A stretch of DNA of 64,000 nucleotides from Oreohelix idahoensis (GCA_024509875.1 JAMPIV010000293.1:28501-92500); one strand, 5' to 3'; counted from the first letter of the stretch, positions 30,109-41,769 are shown. Numbers and translations are program-made. Notes: generated by a model not told the origin, from the letters alone.

Positions 30109-30639
30109 CCCAGCCAGGATTGGAGGTGTCTCAGACTTCAATCAAGATAAGTGGACACTTAGATCCACTGTTCAGATGATCCAGCAACAATAAAAATAAC
30201 TAAAAGAGAGAAACTAAAAATATCAAAGACTTAAAGTAAAAACTCTTATAATACAGACTTGTTAGAGACTGCAACATTATAACATGATGATTCACGGAGG
30301 ACCACATTCAACTCCTATTTCGTTACCAGCCAGGGACGTTGATACCAGGATTGTGAACGAGTAAATGAACTGTAATTGCTTATATAAATAAGTATAAACG
30401 CATATTATTGCCTTTTATGGAGAACATTCCATATTATTTATTTCATTTTGTAAATACCTTATAACCTGATTTTAAATTTCCTAACCAAAAGAAAACAGGT
30501 TTAGGAACAAAAAATTGTTAATACTATTATTCAATCTTGCTTAATTATCCTAATGAAGTCAATGTTCTGTTTGATAGATATTACATGTTAATAATTAATT
30601 ACCCCTAGATAATTAGCCATACAAAAACAAATATATATA

Positions 30640-30890
30640 TATATCCATTATTCACTGTTGGATCAGTAGAGGTAGCAGTTAGATCTTCAGTACCAAACAC
30701 TATCATCATACCTGAAGGTTTACATAGCTTCACCCCACTTTGATGTCGATACACCCTTACTCTTTTCAGAGAAGGGGGTATTTCTTATAAGACCAGTCTC
30801 TTATCTGGCACTATCCTGGTATCATCTGATACACCTTTGTGTCCAGGAAAGTCTTTATTTTAATAACATCTGAACCTCTCACGACACTCT
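30640..30890. repeat. interspersed block shared with 54.45-54.72 kb
   Basis: Strong similarity to 54450-54720, including CAGAGAA.GGGGGTATT and AAGACCAGTCTCTTATCTGG. A weaker relative lies at about 47780-47960. In both good copies it lies in the right half of the hAT-like element, so it belongs to that family. Confidence 0.7.
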
Positions 30891-31132
30891 GGGCCGCACT
30901 TTCGGAATGAAAGTTTGCTCGCGCTACACTGAATATTTTCTTCTTCGTTTACCCTCTGTCGTCTACTTGAATATTTTCAAAGAAAGCAGTGATCAGCTTG
31001 AAGCTGTTGGTATCTCCGTAAATGTTTTCCAGGAATTGTACTGGTGACGGTCATATGCGCTTTCTCTTATGTTGAAGCAGATGTTCGGCAATCATTATAT
31101 CAGTGCCACAGTTACACTTATCAGTAGTTCCT

Positions 31133-33491
31133 TGTAGTGGTTTTTGATGTTATTGCGTGGTTGTTGTGTTACCTAGTGTCCTGGATGAGGTCAGCTGTGA
31201 AGGCTCCTGATGATAACAGTTTATGTGAGTTACAGAATGCCTTTCTGCTACCACTTATGACCTCAAACAGACCTATTCTGCTATTATGTATGTTAGCTAC
31301 GTTAAATGTCTAGGGTACTGAATTGTGATGTGTAGGTAATTAAATATACAGACACACACATGTAAATACTAAGTCTAATACTAAGAATAATAATCTCTAT
31401 GATAAAATCAACTAACACTGTCTTTAGAATTTAAATTTGACAATCTTTTAAATTTATTTAGTCCTGAACCAAATGTTTCTTCTGGTCAGGACGTATGAAA
31501 TAATATGTAGTTATCAATAAAGGTGCATATATATTGAACAATGAAATGAAAATTTTATACATAAATATATGGTTACATTGGTTAATATTAATATTGACTA
31601 CAGTGTCTTTGGAAGAACTAGCACTAATTGTTTAGTTGGGGTGGTGTCATCATGCCCAACCTCTGCTTTATAATGTTCATGTCTTTGAAATATAGACCTG
31701 CAGTACAGTTTTTATCAACACGATTTTGGTTTATTTATTTATTTGTGGAACCAGTGTGATGAATCTACAGCAGGCCAGGTATTAACTTATCTGGCCTGTG
31801 ACGATGCAGTACAGAATTCTAGTACCCCACTCCTCACAATAGCTGGAGTAAAATGTTAGGCTGCTTCTGCATCCACTCTTGTACTTCTACAAAAGCATCT
31901 GGCACTAGCGTAGTGCCAGACCAGAAACTCTGAAACCAAAATTTGTACCATGTGTCACACACTGCTTAATGCACCAATTTTATACACACAACAAAGCAAA
32001 CAGAACTTACAAAGATTGGGTCAGATCTCTCTGACCAACTCAGCACATCTCACCCAGGTGGTATCAAATAGTACCAGTTTCCAAAGACTGCATTGCATCC
32101 GAAATATGTTCAATAGTTTCCTCTTCCATCCAATAAGATGGGTGTTATGTTCCCACTGATCTCAAATATAGATCTGTCTTCTATAGTCTTTGATATGCTT
32201 TCTATTATTATGTGTTTGTCTCTAGGCCCTGGCTGTCGCTGGGGACCTAGAATAAGCACTCACTTGTCGTAATCATTTTTCATGATATGGCAGTATCAAT
32301 CACTCAAAATATTAAATGTTAAATAAAAGGGTTAATGAATTTTTCTCCTTACCACAATTCAAAATGTGAAAACACAGTTACGTTGTACTAGCAAAACTCA
32401 GCTGAGCTGCTGGCTATAGTATGGCGTCCCACTGATAATATATAATATCTTCTGGAAAAAACTCATTTAGCAGTAACGTACTGTGTTTAAAGACAGTCTT
32501 TTAAAAATGGCACAAGCGTGCGTCTCTCTTTCAATAATATAAATGCTTTTGTCCAATCAGCGGACTTCCCCTCTACCTTTTCAAATATTCAAACTAAAAG
32601 TCCAATTTCAGTCCAATCTCAGTCTAGTGTGTAGTATTTTTCTGTCGGTCCGTCTGTCTCAACTTGGGTTTTCCCAAAATTACACTTGTTTTTTGGACTA
32701 ACTACATGAAAAAACTACACAAACCTGCCCCACTTACTTATACGATTTCTATGCTAAGTTATTTTTAGCTACTATCCTCCTACTTTGCCCCTTAGTCCAC
32801 TGCAGTTTGATTTTATGCGTTCGGCTCAAGGACGTCAAAATGTAACTTTAGTGAAAATATGCACAAAAAACTGTTCGCTAGTCTGTATTGAACAATACAG
32901 TCTTTCGTCAATATCTTCCGTGTTATCTGTCCGTCTGTGTAATTAAAAGTATATTATTTGTCAGATTAAGATGGGCTATCAAACTAGCTAGTTTTTATTA
33001 TCCTAACTTTATTATTAAAGAAAAACCTACTTTTCTCAAGGTTAGTTTTTTTTAAAAATTTGTTTTTGAACCTTCGTCCACGGCGTTTGCCTCTATATTC
33101 AAACAAAACAACCAATTACCGTAAAACGTCCAAGATACGACTGTTTCTAACAAGAGCTAAGGTCGTTTTTCTACCAATTCATTACATTGTGTCAACAAGT
33201 GGCGTAATTTTTTCTTTAAAACTACAAATTGCGTCTTTTAGACTTTTAGATTTAAACACGTGTTCCGACCGTCATATTTTTTTCTTTTATCTCCGTTTCC
33301 CTCCCGTCTAAAAGGGTAAACCGTTTAGTCTGCATGTTCTAACTAGTTAGTTTTAATGGCGCTAGAAAACGCTGGCGTAGGCGAGAATGCATCATCGTAT
33401 CTTACGTATAATTTTATCCCTACATGTTATTTTACCTATTATCTTTATAATTGGAGGAATTTTAACGTTGCATCACTGTAATTTCACCACA
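31133..33491 (-). mobile_element. old solo LTR related to the Gmr1-like element
   Basis: Read on the minus strand, this 2.36 kb segment aligns along its whole length with the 2.25 kb LTR at 9651-11905. Examples are AGCTGTGAAGGCTCCTGA, CAGCTGAGCTGCTGGCTATA and GATATGGCAGTATCAA. The ends read TGTAGTGG and CACCACA. It is flanked by a perfect 5-bp duplication TTCCT (31128-31132 and 33492-33496). Divergence is high, so it is an old insertion reduced by LTR-LTR recombination. Confidence 0.85.
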
Positions 33492-33947
33492 TTCCTATCT
33501 TTAACTTGTTGAATTCTGAATATTACCACTTGTTCACTTCTGCTGAGCTGGTAATACGCATAATTTTTATTGTGGCCTGAATGTTCTGCTTCCCACTTAC
33601 TCTTGTATCTGCGCTTGGTAAAACTCTTGGCCTCTTCATAAGTTAGAATTTGTTATTGGTGATAAATAACTTAAAAAACAAAATCTAGCAGTGCTTTATT
33701 CATTAAATAGAACACAACTACTTTATGATATGATCACGAAAACTCCAGAAAGTATAAAGGGTTGACATTCTACAAACTTCAGACGAACAAGAAATAAAAT
33801 AAAACAGCTACATGAAAACATGATTCATTCATATGAATTTGTTTTAAAAGTCTCTAAATCCTTGATTGTCGTTGAATCTTCCCACCACACCTGCCATCCT
33901 TTCACGCCGCATCAGCGCAACGCCGTTTGGGAACCACTGGTCTAGAT

Positions 33948-34455
33948 ATATAGCTCTTGCTGTTTCTGTACCATTACTTAATGGCAGGATGCTTTTCTTT
34001 TATATATAAAGCATTTTCTCCGGACAGCAATGAGTAATTCAAACATCTATAACCCAGAGTAAGATGCTAAGCGATACAAGAGGATTATATCGTTTACAAA
34101 TTATGAAACACAGTGCATAAAACCTCTATGTTTAAAATGTATTTTTCAGATTTTATCACATTGTTGTATCACATTACTTCAGGGAAAAAAAAAATTCTAA
34201 ACACGTTCTAACGAAAAAAAAAAACTACACCAAGATTTGTTAAAAATAACTTCTTGTTAAATAGCATGCAAGTTCGTTTTGTTTTAAAGGGCATGAGAAA
34301 TTAGAATGCCGAAGGAGGGACGAGAAATTACATGATCTGCAAAATATATCTTTATTTAAGTAATCTCAGTTTTGAAAATACATGGGGAAAATAAATCATA
34401 TTATTAAAAATACTATTAGGAAATAATATGAGTTTATTAATATGAGTTTATGTAA
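33948..34455. other. no recognisable gene
   Basis: AT-rich sequence between the hAT-like element and the 3' region of the I-like LINE. Nothing identifiable. Confidence 0.4.
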
Positions 34456-34830
34456 AATAAACTTTTGTTTTCCAAAAGGGAAAGTTGCTGCCACGCTAGG
34501 GTGTCCATACACATCCATATAGAAATGGATGTGTTCCGAGACCCAAGAAGCGTCAGTCAGCTTTCACATGGACGGACCAGAGTGGTGGCTACCCCAGTCC
34601 TGAGGTGTGTGGGTATTACCCGTATAGTGCTCCGGCACACACCGACCAAACTCCTCCCCAGTGAAGCGCCCTCGAACCATGCATGTGTTAAGGGAGGAAC
34701 CTCACGCGACCCTAAACTTTACAAGTCAGTACACGGCCACCGACTGACTCTGTGAGGACCTTGACCTCATCTCGGACTGTGACCGGCGAGGTAACGTGGT
34801 CTCCACATGCCATGGGCATCTTCACAAGTA

Positions 34831-34994
34831 TTTTTTTTTTAATGCCCCTTCTGGGGTTCAAAATGAGGTCTATTGACTTTATTAAGTATAATGTGTGAAT
34901 TTTGTGTGATCCCGGCCCTGGCTAAGACTCGGCATACTCTAGAAATGATCCCTAACAGTATGACACTTTGATCTTAGCCAAAAGGCCGAGAAGC
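34831..34994 (-). repeat. U2-snRNA-headed retroposon (SINE-like)
   Basis: On the minus strand it begins GCTTCTCGGCCTTTTGGCTA, the start of U2 snRNA from about its fourth base. It stays U2-like for about 30 bases, then becomes an unrelated body ending CCCCAGAAGGGG, ATT and a run of ten A. It is bounded by a 16-bp target duplication, GGCATCTTCAC(A/C)AGTA (34815-34830 and 34995-35010, one mismatch). Poly(A) plus a long duplication indicates LINE-mediated retroposition. Confidence 0.8.
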
Positions 34995-35473
34995 GGCATC
35001 TTCACCAGTAACCAACCAGGTTCCCCCAGACGGCTGAACGTAAAACTGTTGTTGTTTTGATGAATTGATGGGTGGATATCGGGCACTCAACATCTGATCA
35101 TTGTTGCCTCTTCTCGTTCCATCTTGGTCTACCCTGTTCAACCTGAAAGTTGGTTATAATTGGGGTATTTAGTGTCATTTTATTTACTAATTTTGTATTC
35201 AATTTAAATAACTGTTGTCTTTTGCAGTTGCTGATTTTTATTTATATTAGTATTTGTCAATTTTATTTTCTCTTTTGCTATTGTTTCTAGATAACTATTG
35301 TCCTTTACACTTGGTTTTAATTTGTATTAGTATTTGTTCTTTTTGAGTTGTTGTCCCTTTTTTTTAATACCTTGTCTTTCCTTGTCCTATGAGTAGTTAT
35401 TTTTTGTTAATGCTTTGTTAGTTCTTGCTGCTTAATTTCTATTTAGTTGGATGATTTTCCTGAAGTTCTAACC

Positions 35474-36868
35474 TTATATTTTTTCCTTTGTTTTATGTAT
35501 ATATCTTTTAAGTATTGATTTGGCATCTCTTGGGGCATCTATACTTAAAACCTTATCACCTGTTAAGTCTATATTGTGATTTCTATAGTAAGTTTTTAAT
35601 TCAAGCCTTTGTTGTTCATACTTTTTACAGTGGATCAGGTGGTGGTCTATGTCATTCTCTTCCTGACATTCTTGGCAGTGTGGTTCTTCTACCATGAAGT
35701 ATGCTGCACCGAGTCGGAGATGCCACAGTTTTTTGTTCGATGGTATCTTTAATTCTTCTCTGACCTGGCATGTCCTCGTTGGTTCTTTCAGCAGTTTGAA
35801 CGCGTGTCTGCCTTTTCTACTTTCCTTCCATGTTGTCTTCCATTCCTCGTTTATAGTTTCCTTCACTTGGCTCTTGATCTCTGACCTTCCCAGTCCTGCT
35901 TTTATATTGTTTGTACTTGTTCTTCCCTTCTTAGCATTCTGGTCTGCCAACTCGTTGCCAGCTATACCTATGTGTGCTGGAACCCACACTAGCCTCACAC
36001 TACATCCTCTGTTCTCTAGTGATATATTAATTGCTAGAATTTCTTCCTTTATGTCTGGCCGGCTACATTTACCTGGGTTTTCTAGTGCTTGTAGTGATGA
36101 TAGTGAGTCTGTAAATATCGTAACAGCTTCTGGTGGGTTATCTTCGATTATTTCTAGACTTTTAAGAATTGCTACCATCTCTGCAGTAAAAATCGATGCC
36201 CCTTCCGTTATACTGTAGCTCTTTTTTATTCCCCATTGTGGTATTACAACTCCGGCACCTAGTTGCCCACTATCACCCTTGGATCCATCAGTGTAGACGG
36301 CCAGACTTTGTTTAGTTAGTTGCTCTATGAGCTTTCTACTTATCATTTTGGCTTCCTTATCTTCTATGTTTTGTTTGATCTTTTCAGTAAGTGAGTAGTC
36401 TATGATTGGTGTTTTTAGTTCCCATGGTGGTATTTTGCTTCTGTATTTATTACTATTTTCAATTGTGTTTGATAGTTCTTTGAACTGCATTAGGTCTTCT
36501 ATAGTTCTCCACCCTGTTGGATATCTATCTTTATTTAAGGGAACGTCCCATACACTTGGTTGGTTTTTGACAAATGCTTTATGTGCTGGGTGGGTCACTT
36601 CTTGTGCTACTTTACTCCAATAATTTAATCTCAGTTCTTTCCGTCTTAGACCATGTGGAGGTATGCCGAGAGCTACTTCTAGAGCTTCTACTGGTGTCGA
36701 TATAAATGCACCTGTAATGGTTCTCATGGCTGCATTTTGAATCCTGTCCAGTTTTGCTTTGTTAGAAGCTGCAGCTGAGTCATAAACTATGCTGGCATAA
36801 TCCAGTTTCCCCCTGATGAAGGACTTGTAGAACATAAGCATTATTTTATTGCTGGCCCCCCCATCCAT
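35474..36868 (-). pseudogene. LINE ORF2: RT C-terminus and RNase H
   Basis: This 464-codon frame begins with the RT thumb/connection (FIRGKLDYASIVY) and carries an RNase HI domain: D194 in YTDGSKG, E230 in FTAEMVA, D254 in FTDSLSS and the histidine in VWVPAHIGIAGN (about 297), with the terminal ELAD aspartate. It ends in a Cys/His cluster (HCQECQEENDIDHHLIHC), a zinc-like tail frequent in this clade. It would remove RNA from the cDNA hybrid. The apparent start is artificial: a G-run at 36856-36862 is one base out of register with the preceding RT frame. This is the longest intact piece of the element. Confidence 0.85.
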
Positions 36869-38055
36869 TACCTTTTACAATCCTTAGTATATTTAGGGGT
36901 CCCCTACAGCTTTCTACCAAATTGTCTATATGTTTATTATAATTTAGTTGTTTATCTAAAGTTATGCCCAGAAATCTAGTTGTTGAGGAGGTACATATTT
37001 TCTGTCCTTTAATGGTTATATTGATTTTGTTATTTTTTTTTAAATTTCCTTTGCTGAAAATCATACCTACTGTTTTGTTTACATTAATTTGGAAGCCCCA
37101 ACTTTTCATCCACTCTGAAACTTTGTCTATTTGATTTTGAAGTTTTTTGTAAACATGGTCCAAGTTTTTTCCAGATCGCCAAATCGCACAGTCATCTGCA
37201 AATTGTGATACTGCATTCTTTATGTCATTAAATTCATCTGCTAAATCATTTACAGCTATAGTGAAAATTGAAGGAGAGATCACTGATCCTTGAGGAATCC
37301 CATTCTGTTGTTCATATATTTCTGACCTATCATTATTCACCTGTACAGCAAAATACCTGTCCTGTAAAAAAGTTTTCTAGATACCTATAGGTTTTACCAG
37401 TAATGCCAATCTTTTTCATTTTGTAAAGAGCTCCATCTCGCCAGCATTCATCATATGCTCTAGCTACATCTAGAAAGACTGCCACTGTTTTCTCTTTCCT
37501 CTTAAACCCTAGCTTTACATCATGTTCTAATCTTACAAGCTGGTCTACTGTACTTCTGTCTGCTCTAAACCCTGACTGGTTTGGGCTATATAACTGGTTT
37601 TTTTCTAGGTAGAATTTAACTCTTTTATTCACAACAGTTTCCAGTATTTTACCTAGTTGTGATGTTAAGGAGATAGGCCTATATGAACTTACATCATGGG
37701 CTTCCTTATTGGGTTTTAGAATGGGTACTATCATAGCTACTTTCCATGCTTTTGGTATCTTTCCTAAGTTCCAGATTTTGTTATAAAGTGAAGTTATTAT
37801 GTTTATAGTTCTTTTGGGTACTTTCTTAAGGATTTCATAACTAAGTATATCTTGCCCTGAGGCAGTATTAGATTTATCTTTTATTGCATTAGTTACTTCT
37901 TCCTCTGTTATATCAGCATCTAAATAGTTTGTTTCATCTATCTGGTCTGGTAGTTCTTTTAAAAAACTGTATCCTAAGTCTTTCTCTTCTCTCATTTTCT
38001 TCCTGTCCAAGGCTACTTTTTGCACTGACTTTATAGAAATACTCGGCAAGGGCAT
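36846..38055 (-). pseudogene. LINE ORF2: reverse transcriptase core
   Basis: Two overlapping frames (37333-38055 and 36846-37340) together hold the RT core: NTASGQDILSYEIL, SYRPISLTSQLGK, QSGFRADRST and VFLDVARAYDE (first catalytic aspartate) in the first; GIPQGSVISPSIF and QFADDCAIW (catalytic pair) in the second. A one-base shift near 37336 separates them. All RT motifs are conserved, so the coding inactivation appears limited to indels. Confidence 0.85.
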
Positions 38056-38672
38056 TAGCTTTTTCTTTATCTGTTTCTGCTCTCTTTGGTAGTTTGATTG
38101 TTGGCATTATTGTTTTCTTATTGTTCCCTTTGATTGCCTTAAGCTTTTTCCATACTTCTCTAATTTGAGTGCTAGGTTTAAGTGACTGACAAAACTCCTT
38201 CCAGTTAGTTTCTTTGGCTTTGAATATTATTCTGTTAGATTCATTCCTAATAAGTTTATACTTATCATAGTTTTCTTCTGTTCTGTTATTTCTATATTTT
38301 TGTAAGGCCCCATGTTCTTCTATCATGAATTTCTGCACAGCTTTTATTCCACCAGGCAACTGGTTCTTTATTCCATTGAGTTTCTCTTTTCTTATTAATG
38401 TTATTTATTGGTTTAAGGTGTTGTGGCATATTTTTATTTGGTATATACTTTATTGCTATTTTCAGAATTTCATTGGTCAGTGTTTCTGCCCACAAGTCAG
38501 TATCATCTGATTCCATGTCTTTATATTCCATCACCTCCAGCTCTGATTGGAAAGCTTCCCAGTTTGCTTTTTTATAGTTGAAGGTAGGTTTCTCTGGTTC
38601 TGGGTTTGGAATGACATTTTCATGCATGGTTATTACAATGGGCAGATGATCTGAGTTTGTGTCTTGTAACAC
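37934..38672 (-). pseudogene. LINE ORF2: endonuclease end and EN-RT linker
   Basis: Two frames (38292-38672 and 37934-38359) carry the end of the endonuclease (NSDHLPIVI, the terminal SDH motif) and the linker (WWNKSCAE, then EEHGALQKYRNN). A frame change near 38335 splits them, and another near 37990 leads into RT. Confidence 0.75.
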
Positions 38673-39324
38673 TTCCCAATTTACATTCGCTAGGTTGTTA
38701 GTTGCTATACTTATGTCTATTGCTGAGTCTGCCCTATTAGCTTGTGGATTAATTCTTGTTGCAGATCCATCATTTAGTATTAGTAGTTCATTGTTTTCTA
38801 TGAAGTCAAGTAGGCATTTTCCTGCATTATCTGCATGTTGTCCACCCCAAGCACAATGATGGGAATTAAAATCGCCTACTATGATTGTTTTGGGGCCTAG
38901 TCTGGTGCTTATGGCTAGTATTTCTTCATCTTTAATTGTGCCATCTTTAGCATATACATTTAGAATTGTTAGATTGTTTGGTTCAGCTGCTATAGTAACG
39001 AATTGTTAGATTGTTTGGTTCAGCTGCTATAGTAACCTGGATACCTTCTATATTGGTTGTATTAAATACTTCCCAGTCTATGATTTTACATTTTTCGCTA
39101 ACTAATACTGCGACACCTCCTCCTCTACCTTCTTTCCTATCGTGTCTAAGTATCTTAAAGCCCTTACAACTATATCTATTATTTGGGTTTAAATGGGTCT
39201 CTTGAAGAGCATATATATCAGTTTTTCCTCCAGTCTCTGATAGTAGGGGTGTAAAAATTTTTTTAATACCCCTACAATTCCACTGGATAATTTTAAATCT
39301 TTCTAAATTGAATTTTAACATCAT
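38673..39324 (-). pseudogene. LINE ORF2: APE endonuclease N-terminal part
   Basis: It starts with IIQWNCRGIK, then LQETHLNP (metal-binding glutamate) and GGGVAVLV. The frame is broken at 38963-39036 by a perfect 37-bp tandem duplication. Beyond it, HHCAWGGQHAD and NSHH-type motifs remain readable in another frame. Confidence 0.75.
38963..39036. repeat. perfect 37-bp tandem duplication in LINE endonuclease
   Basis: Two adjacent identical 37-base copies (38963-38999 and 39000-39036) begin GAATTGTTAGATTG and end GCTATAGTAAC. Thirty-seven is not a multiple of three, so the endonuclease frame is shifted. Confidence 0.95.
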
Positions 39325-39363
39325 CTAGTGTACCTTTTATTTTGGTTAACTATCAAATTGCTC

Positions 39364-39963
39364 TTATTCTGCATTTCCTGTACTTGTGGACCCACTATCC
39401 ATCAAGTTCTCAAGAAAAACCTTATTTAAACTTATTTTATTCCTAACTTTTTCCACTATGTATGGTAAAAGTGCCTCAACATGTCCTTTGATATTTTCTT
39501 CTAGGTTGACCACTTTCCTATTTTCATCCAATGCTACATTCCCTTCTCTCCCTATGTTAATCTCCTGCCTTTCACTTTCCATTCTTTTTAGTATTATTTC
39601 ACTTTCTTCTTTTTGTTCAGACAGTTTGACTAGTATCATTTCATTTTCTTCTTTCAGTACAGTCAGTTTAGCTATATCCTGGGAAATTTGGTGCTGTATG
39701 GCTTTCACTTCTTGAAGCAATGCCTCTGCACTTTTCAGTGCACTTGTGTCATCCGAGGATGTAGTTGAATCATCTGACTGGTTTTTTGGTACTATTTTAT
39801 TACTTTCTAACTTGTTCTTACTTTCTTTTGCCATCTGTGACTTAAGCATTTTGACATCTTCTTGCACACTCTTAATTTCTGTTATAACTTTATTGTTCGT
39901 ATAAGTATCATTTTCTTTTAATTCTTTAATGATCGTTTTGAAAGGGGTTTGGGTTGTTATCAT
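39364..39963 (-). pseudogene. LINE ORF1, C-terminal coiled-coil part
   Basis: A 199-codon frame of coiled-coil character (LLQEVKAIQHQISQDIAKLTVLKEENE, KLSEQKEESEIILKRM). It continues ORF1 beyond the nested LINE and ends NAE, just upstream of the ORF2 start. It probably mediates ORF1 protein multimerisation. Confidence 0.65.
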
Positions 39964-39964
39964 C

Positions 39965-41093
39965 TCATCTAAGCCCGTAACAGGTCATGGGTCGTAGGGG
40001 TGCCATGGTGGAAGCATCAGCAGACAGGGTCCTCCACTGCTCTCTATCCTCAGCAATGCGTACAAGTGTGGAAAAACCGTGTCCTGCCCATTCTTTGATG
40101 TTATCAGCCCAGGATTTTCTCTGCCTTCCTCTTCTCCGTTTACCTTCGACTGTTCCCTGAAGGATCGTTTTCGAAAGGGAGTCATGACGAGTTACATGCC
40201 CAAACCAGGCAAGCTTTCGACGTTTCACTGTTGACAAAAGTGGTTCCTGGTGGCCTGCATAGGTGTTTATCTTCTCTCTAACATAGACATTTGTTTTGTG
40301 CTCTTTATAGCAAATGCGCAAAATTCTTCTATAACATTTATGCTCGAAAGCCTGAATCCTTCGCTCCGTATCTGCAGTGAGTGTCCAGCTCTCACACCCA
40401 TACAAGAGAATAGATAATACAAGTGATTTGTATAATTTGATCTTCACAGGAAAACTGATGTTACTTTTCCAGATCACATTCAACCTTGTCATGGCAGCTG
40501 AGGCCATCTCAAGTCTTGTCTTGATTTCTTTAATTGATCTTCCATCACTGCATATAGTGGACCCGAGATATTTAAAGGTGTTAACTTCTTCTAACGTTTG
40601 CCCATTTAACGTAATGTTGGTCGGAACATGTTTCTTATGGCTATTCACCAATATCTTGCTTTTTTCTATATTAATTTCCATCCCATACGTTCTTGTTACT
40701 TTCTCCAGTCTAGAGGTAAGGTCTTGAAGTTCTGATTCTGATCCAGCTATCAGATCAATATCATCAGCAAAACGTAGGTTGCACAGAGGTCGGCCTCCAA
40801 TAGATATGGTTGATTTATAATCGTAGAGAGCCTCCTGCATAATATGTTCTAGATAAATATTAAAGAGCACTGGGGACAGGATACATCCCTGCCGAACTCC
40901 TACAGTTGTTTTGAAAAATTCTCCAATGTCGTTGCTTGCAAAAACAGCACTGCTTGCGTCCTTGTATAGTGCTTCAATGATATCTATGATGTTGGTATCA
41001 AAATTGAATTTTCTCATTACTTGCCATAAGCCTTCATGCCAGACTCGATCGAAGGCTTTTGTGAAATCGATGAAGTTATGGTATAAATCGTGT
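39965..41093 (-). pseudogene. 5'-truncated LINE inserted in ORF1 of the I-like LINE
   Basis: This is the 3' half of a different APE-type LINE on the same strand. It opens within RT (FIDFTKAFDRVWHEG) and has GVRQGCILSP, LRFADDIDLIAGSE (catalytic pair), the thumb FKYLGSTICSDG and the C-terminal motifs ILLYGCESWTL, RRKLAWFGHVTRHDSL and GKRRRGRQRKSW. The 350-codon frame is intact to its stop. The 3' end carries GATGAGATGAT-like short repeats. It splits ORF1 into two parts and is therefore younger than the host LINE. I could not pin the exact target duplication. Confidence 0.85.
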
Positions 41094-41769
41094 TGATGTT
41101 GGAGATGTTTTTCGATAAGTAATCTAATATTGAAGCTACCCTCAATGCTTTTTTGGTCTGCTGATATACTGGGCAGCCCTGGAATCTGGCGCTATGGTTT
41201 CCTTTGCAATTAACGCATTTTCTGTTTGCATTATCCTTTTTATAGTCAGTATCTGACTTTGCCTTTTCGCATTGCGTGAAAGGGTGTGCCCCCGCACAAA
41301 ACCTACATACTGCCTTCCCCCTGCAAGTGTGGCGCCCATGACCAAACTTCATGCAGTTGGAGCACTGCAACACTGGGGGAATGAAGGCTTCTGTGTTTTT
41401 TTGTGTTTTACCAAATAGTACCGTCTTGGGGGGTTCCCTACCTTCTGTTGTTATCACTACCACTGGGGTAACGATCCTCCCTTTCACTATTATTCTGTCC
41501 ACGTGTACCAGCTTTATGTCTGGGTTATGTTTTGCGAGGATGTTCATAACTTCCTCGCTTGAAAGGTTAGTGTTTATCCCTTTTAACACACATCTACTGG
41601 TCACTTTTGCTAGCTCTATCTTTACTTCTATGTCGTGTGCAAGAGTCACTGTTTTTGCTTCTACTTTGAGTTCCTCTATCATCTCTTTTATTCTGTCACT
41701 CTGATTTGGTATAATTATTATGCCAAAATGGGTTTTTGAAATTTTGGCTATCGCCTTTTTGCCTAACAC
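41094..41769 (-). pseudogene. LINE ORF1 (Gag-like) with CCHC knuckles
   Basis: This N-terminal and zinc-knuckle portion of ORF1 has an RRM-like region (VEVKIELAKVTSRCVLKGIN) and three Cys/His knuckles: CSNCMKFGHGRHTC, CRFCAGAHPFTQC and CVNCKGNHSARFQGC. It binds the LINE RNA. The frame is open further upstream to about 41815 without a clear ATG, so the 5' end is truncated. Downstream it is interrupted at about 41093 by the nested LINE. Confidence 0.8.

Larger units (their letters stand above)
20643..33939 (+). mobile_element. hAT-like element enlarged by nested insertions
   Basis: The left end CAGTCGTTCCGAAAC and the right end (minus strand) CAGTGGTTCCCAAACG form imperfect terminal inverted repeats of the hAT type. 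Flanks are 8-bp duplications GTCTAGAC (20635-20642) and GTCTAGAT (33940-33947), one mismatch. Removing the LTR element and solo LTR leaves about 2.9 kb without a recognisable transposase, so it is non-autonomous. A related uninterrupted copy appears at about 52.4-54.9 kb. Confidence 0.7.

Noticed and set aside
34960..34994. Functional U2 snRNA gene
   Set aside because: Only the first about 30 bases match U2. The branch-recognition and Sm regions are absent, and the unit has poly(A) and target duplications.
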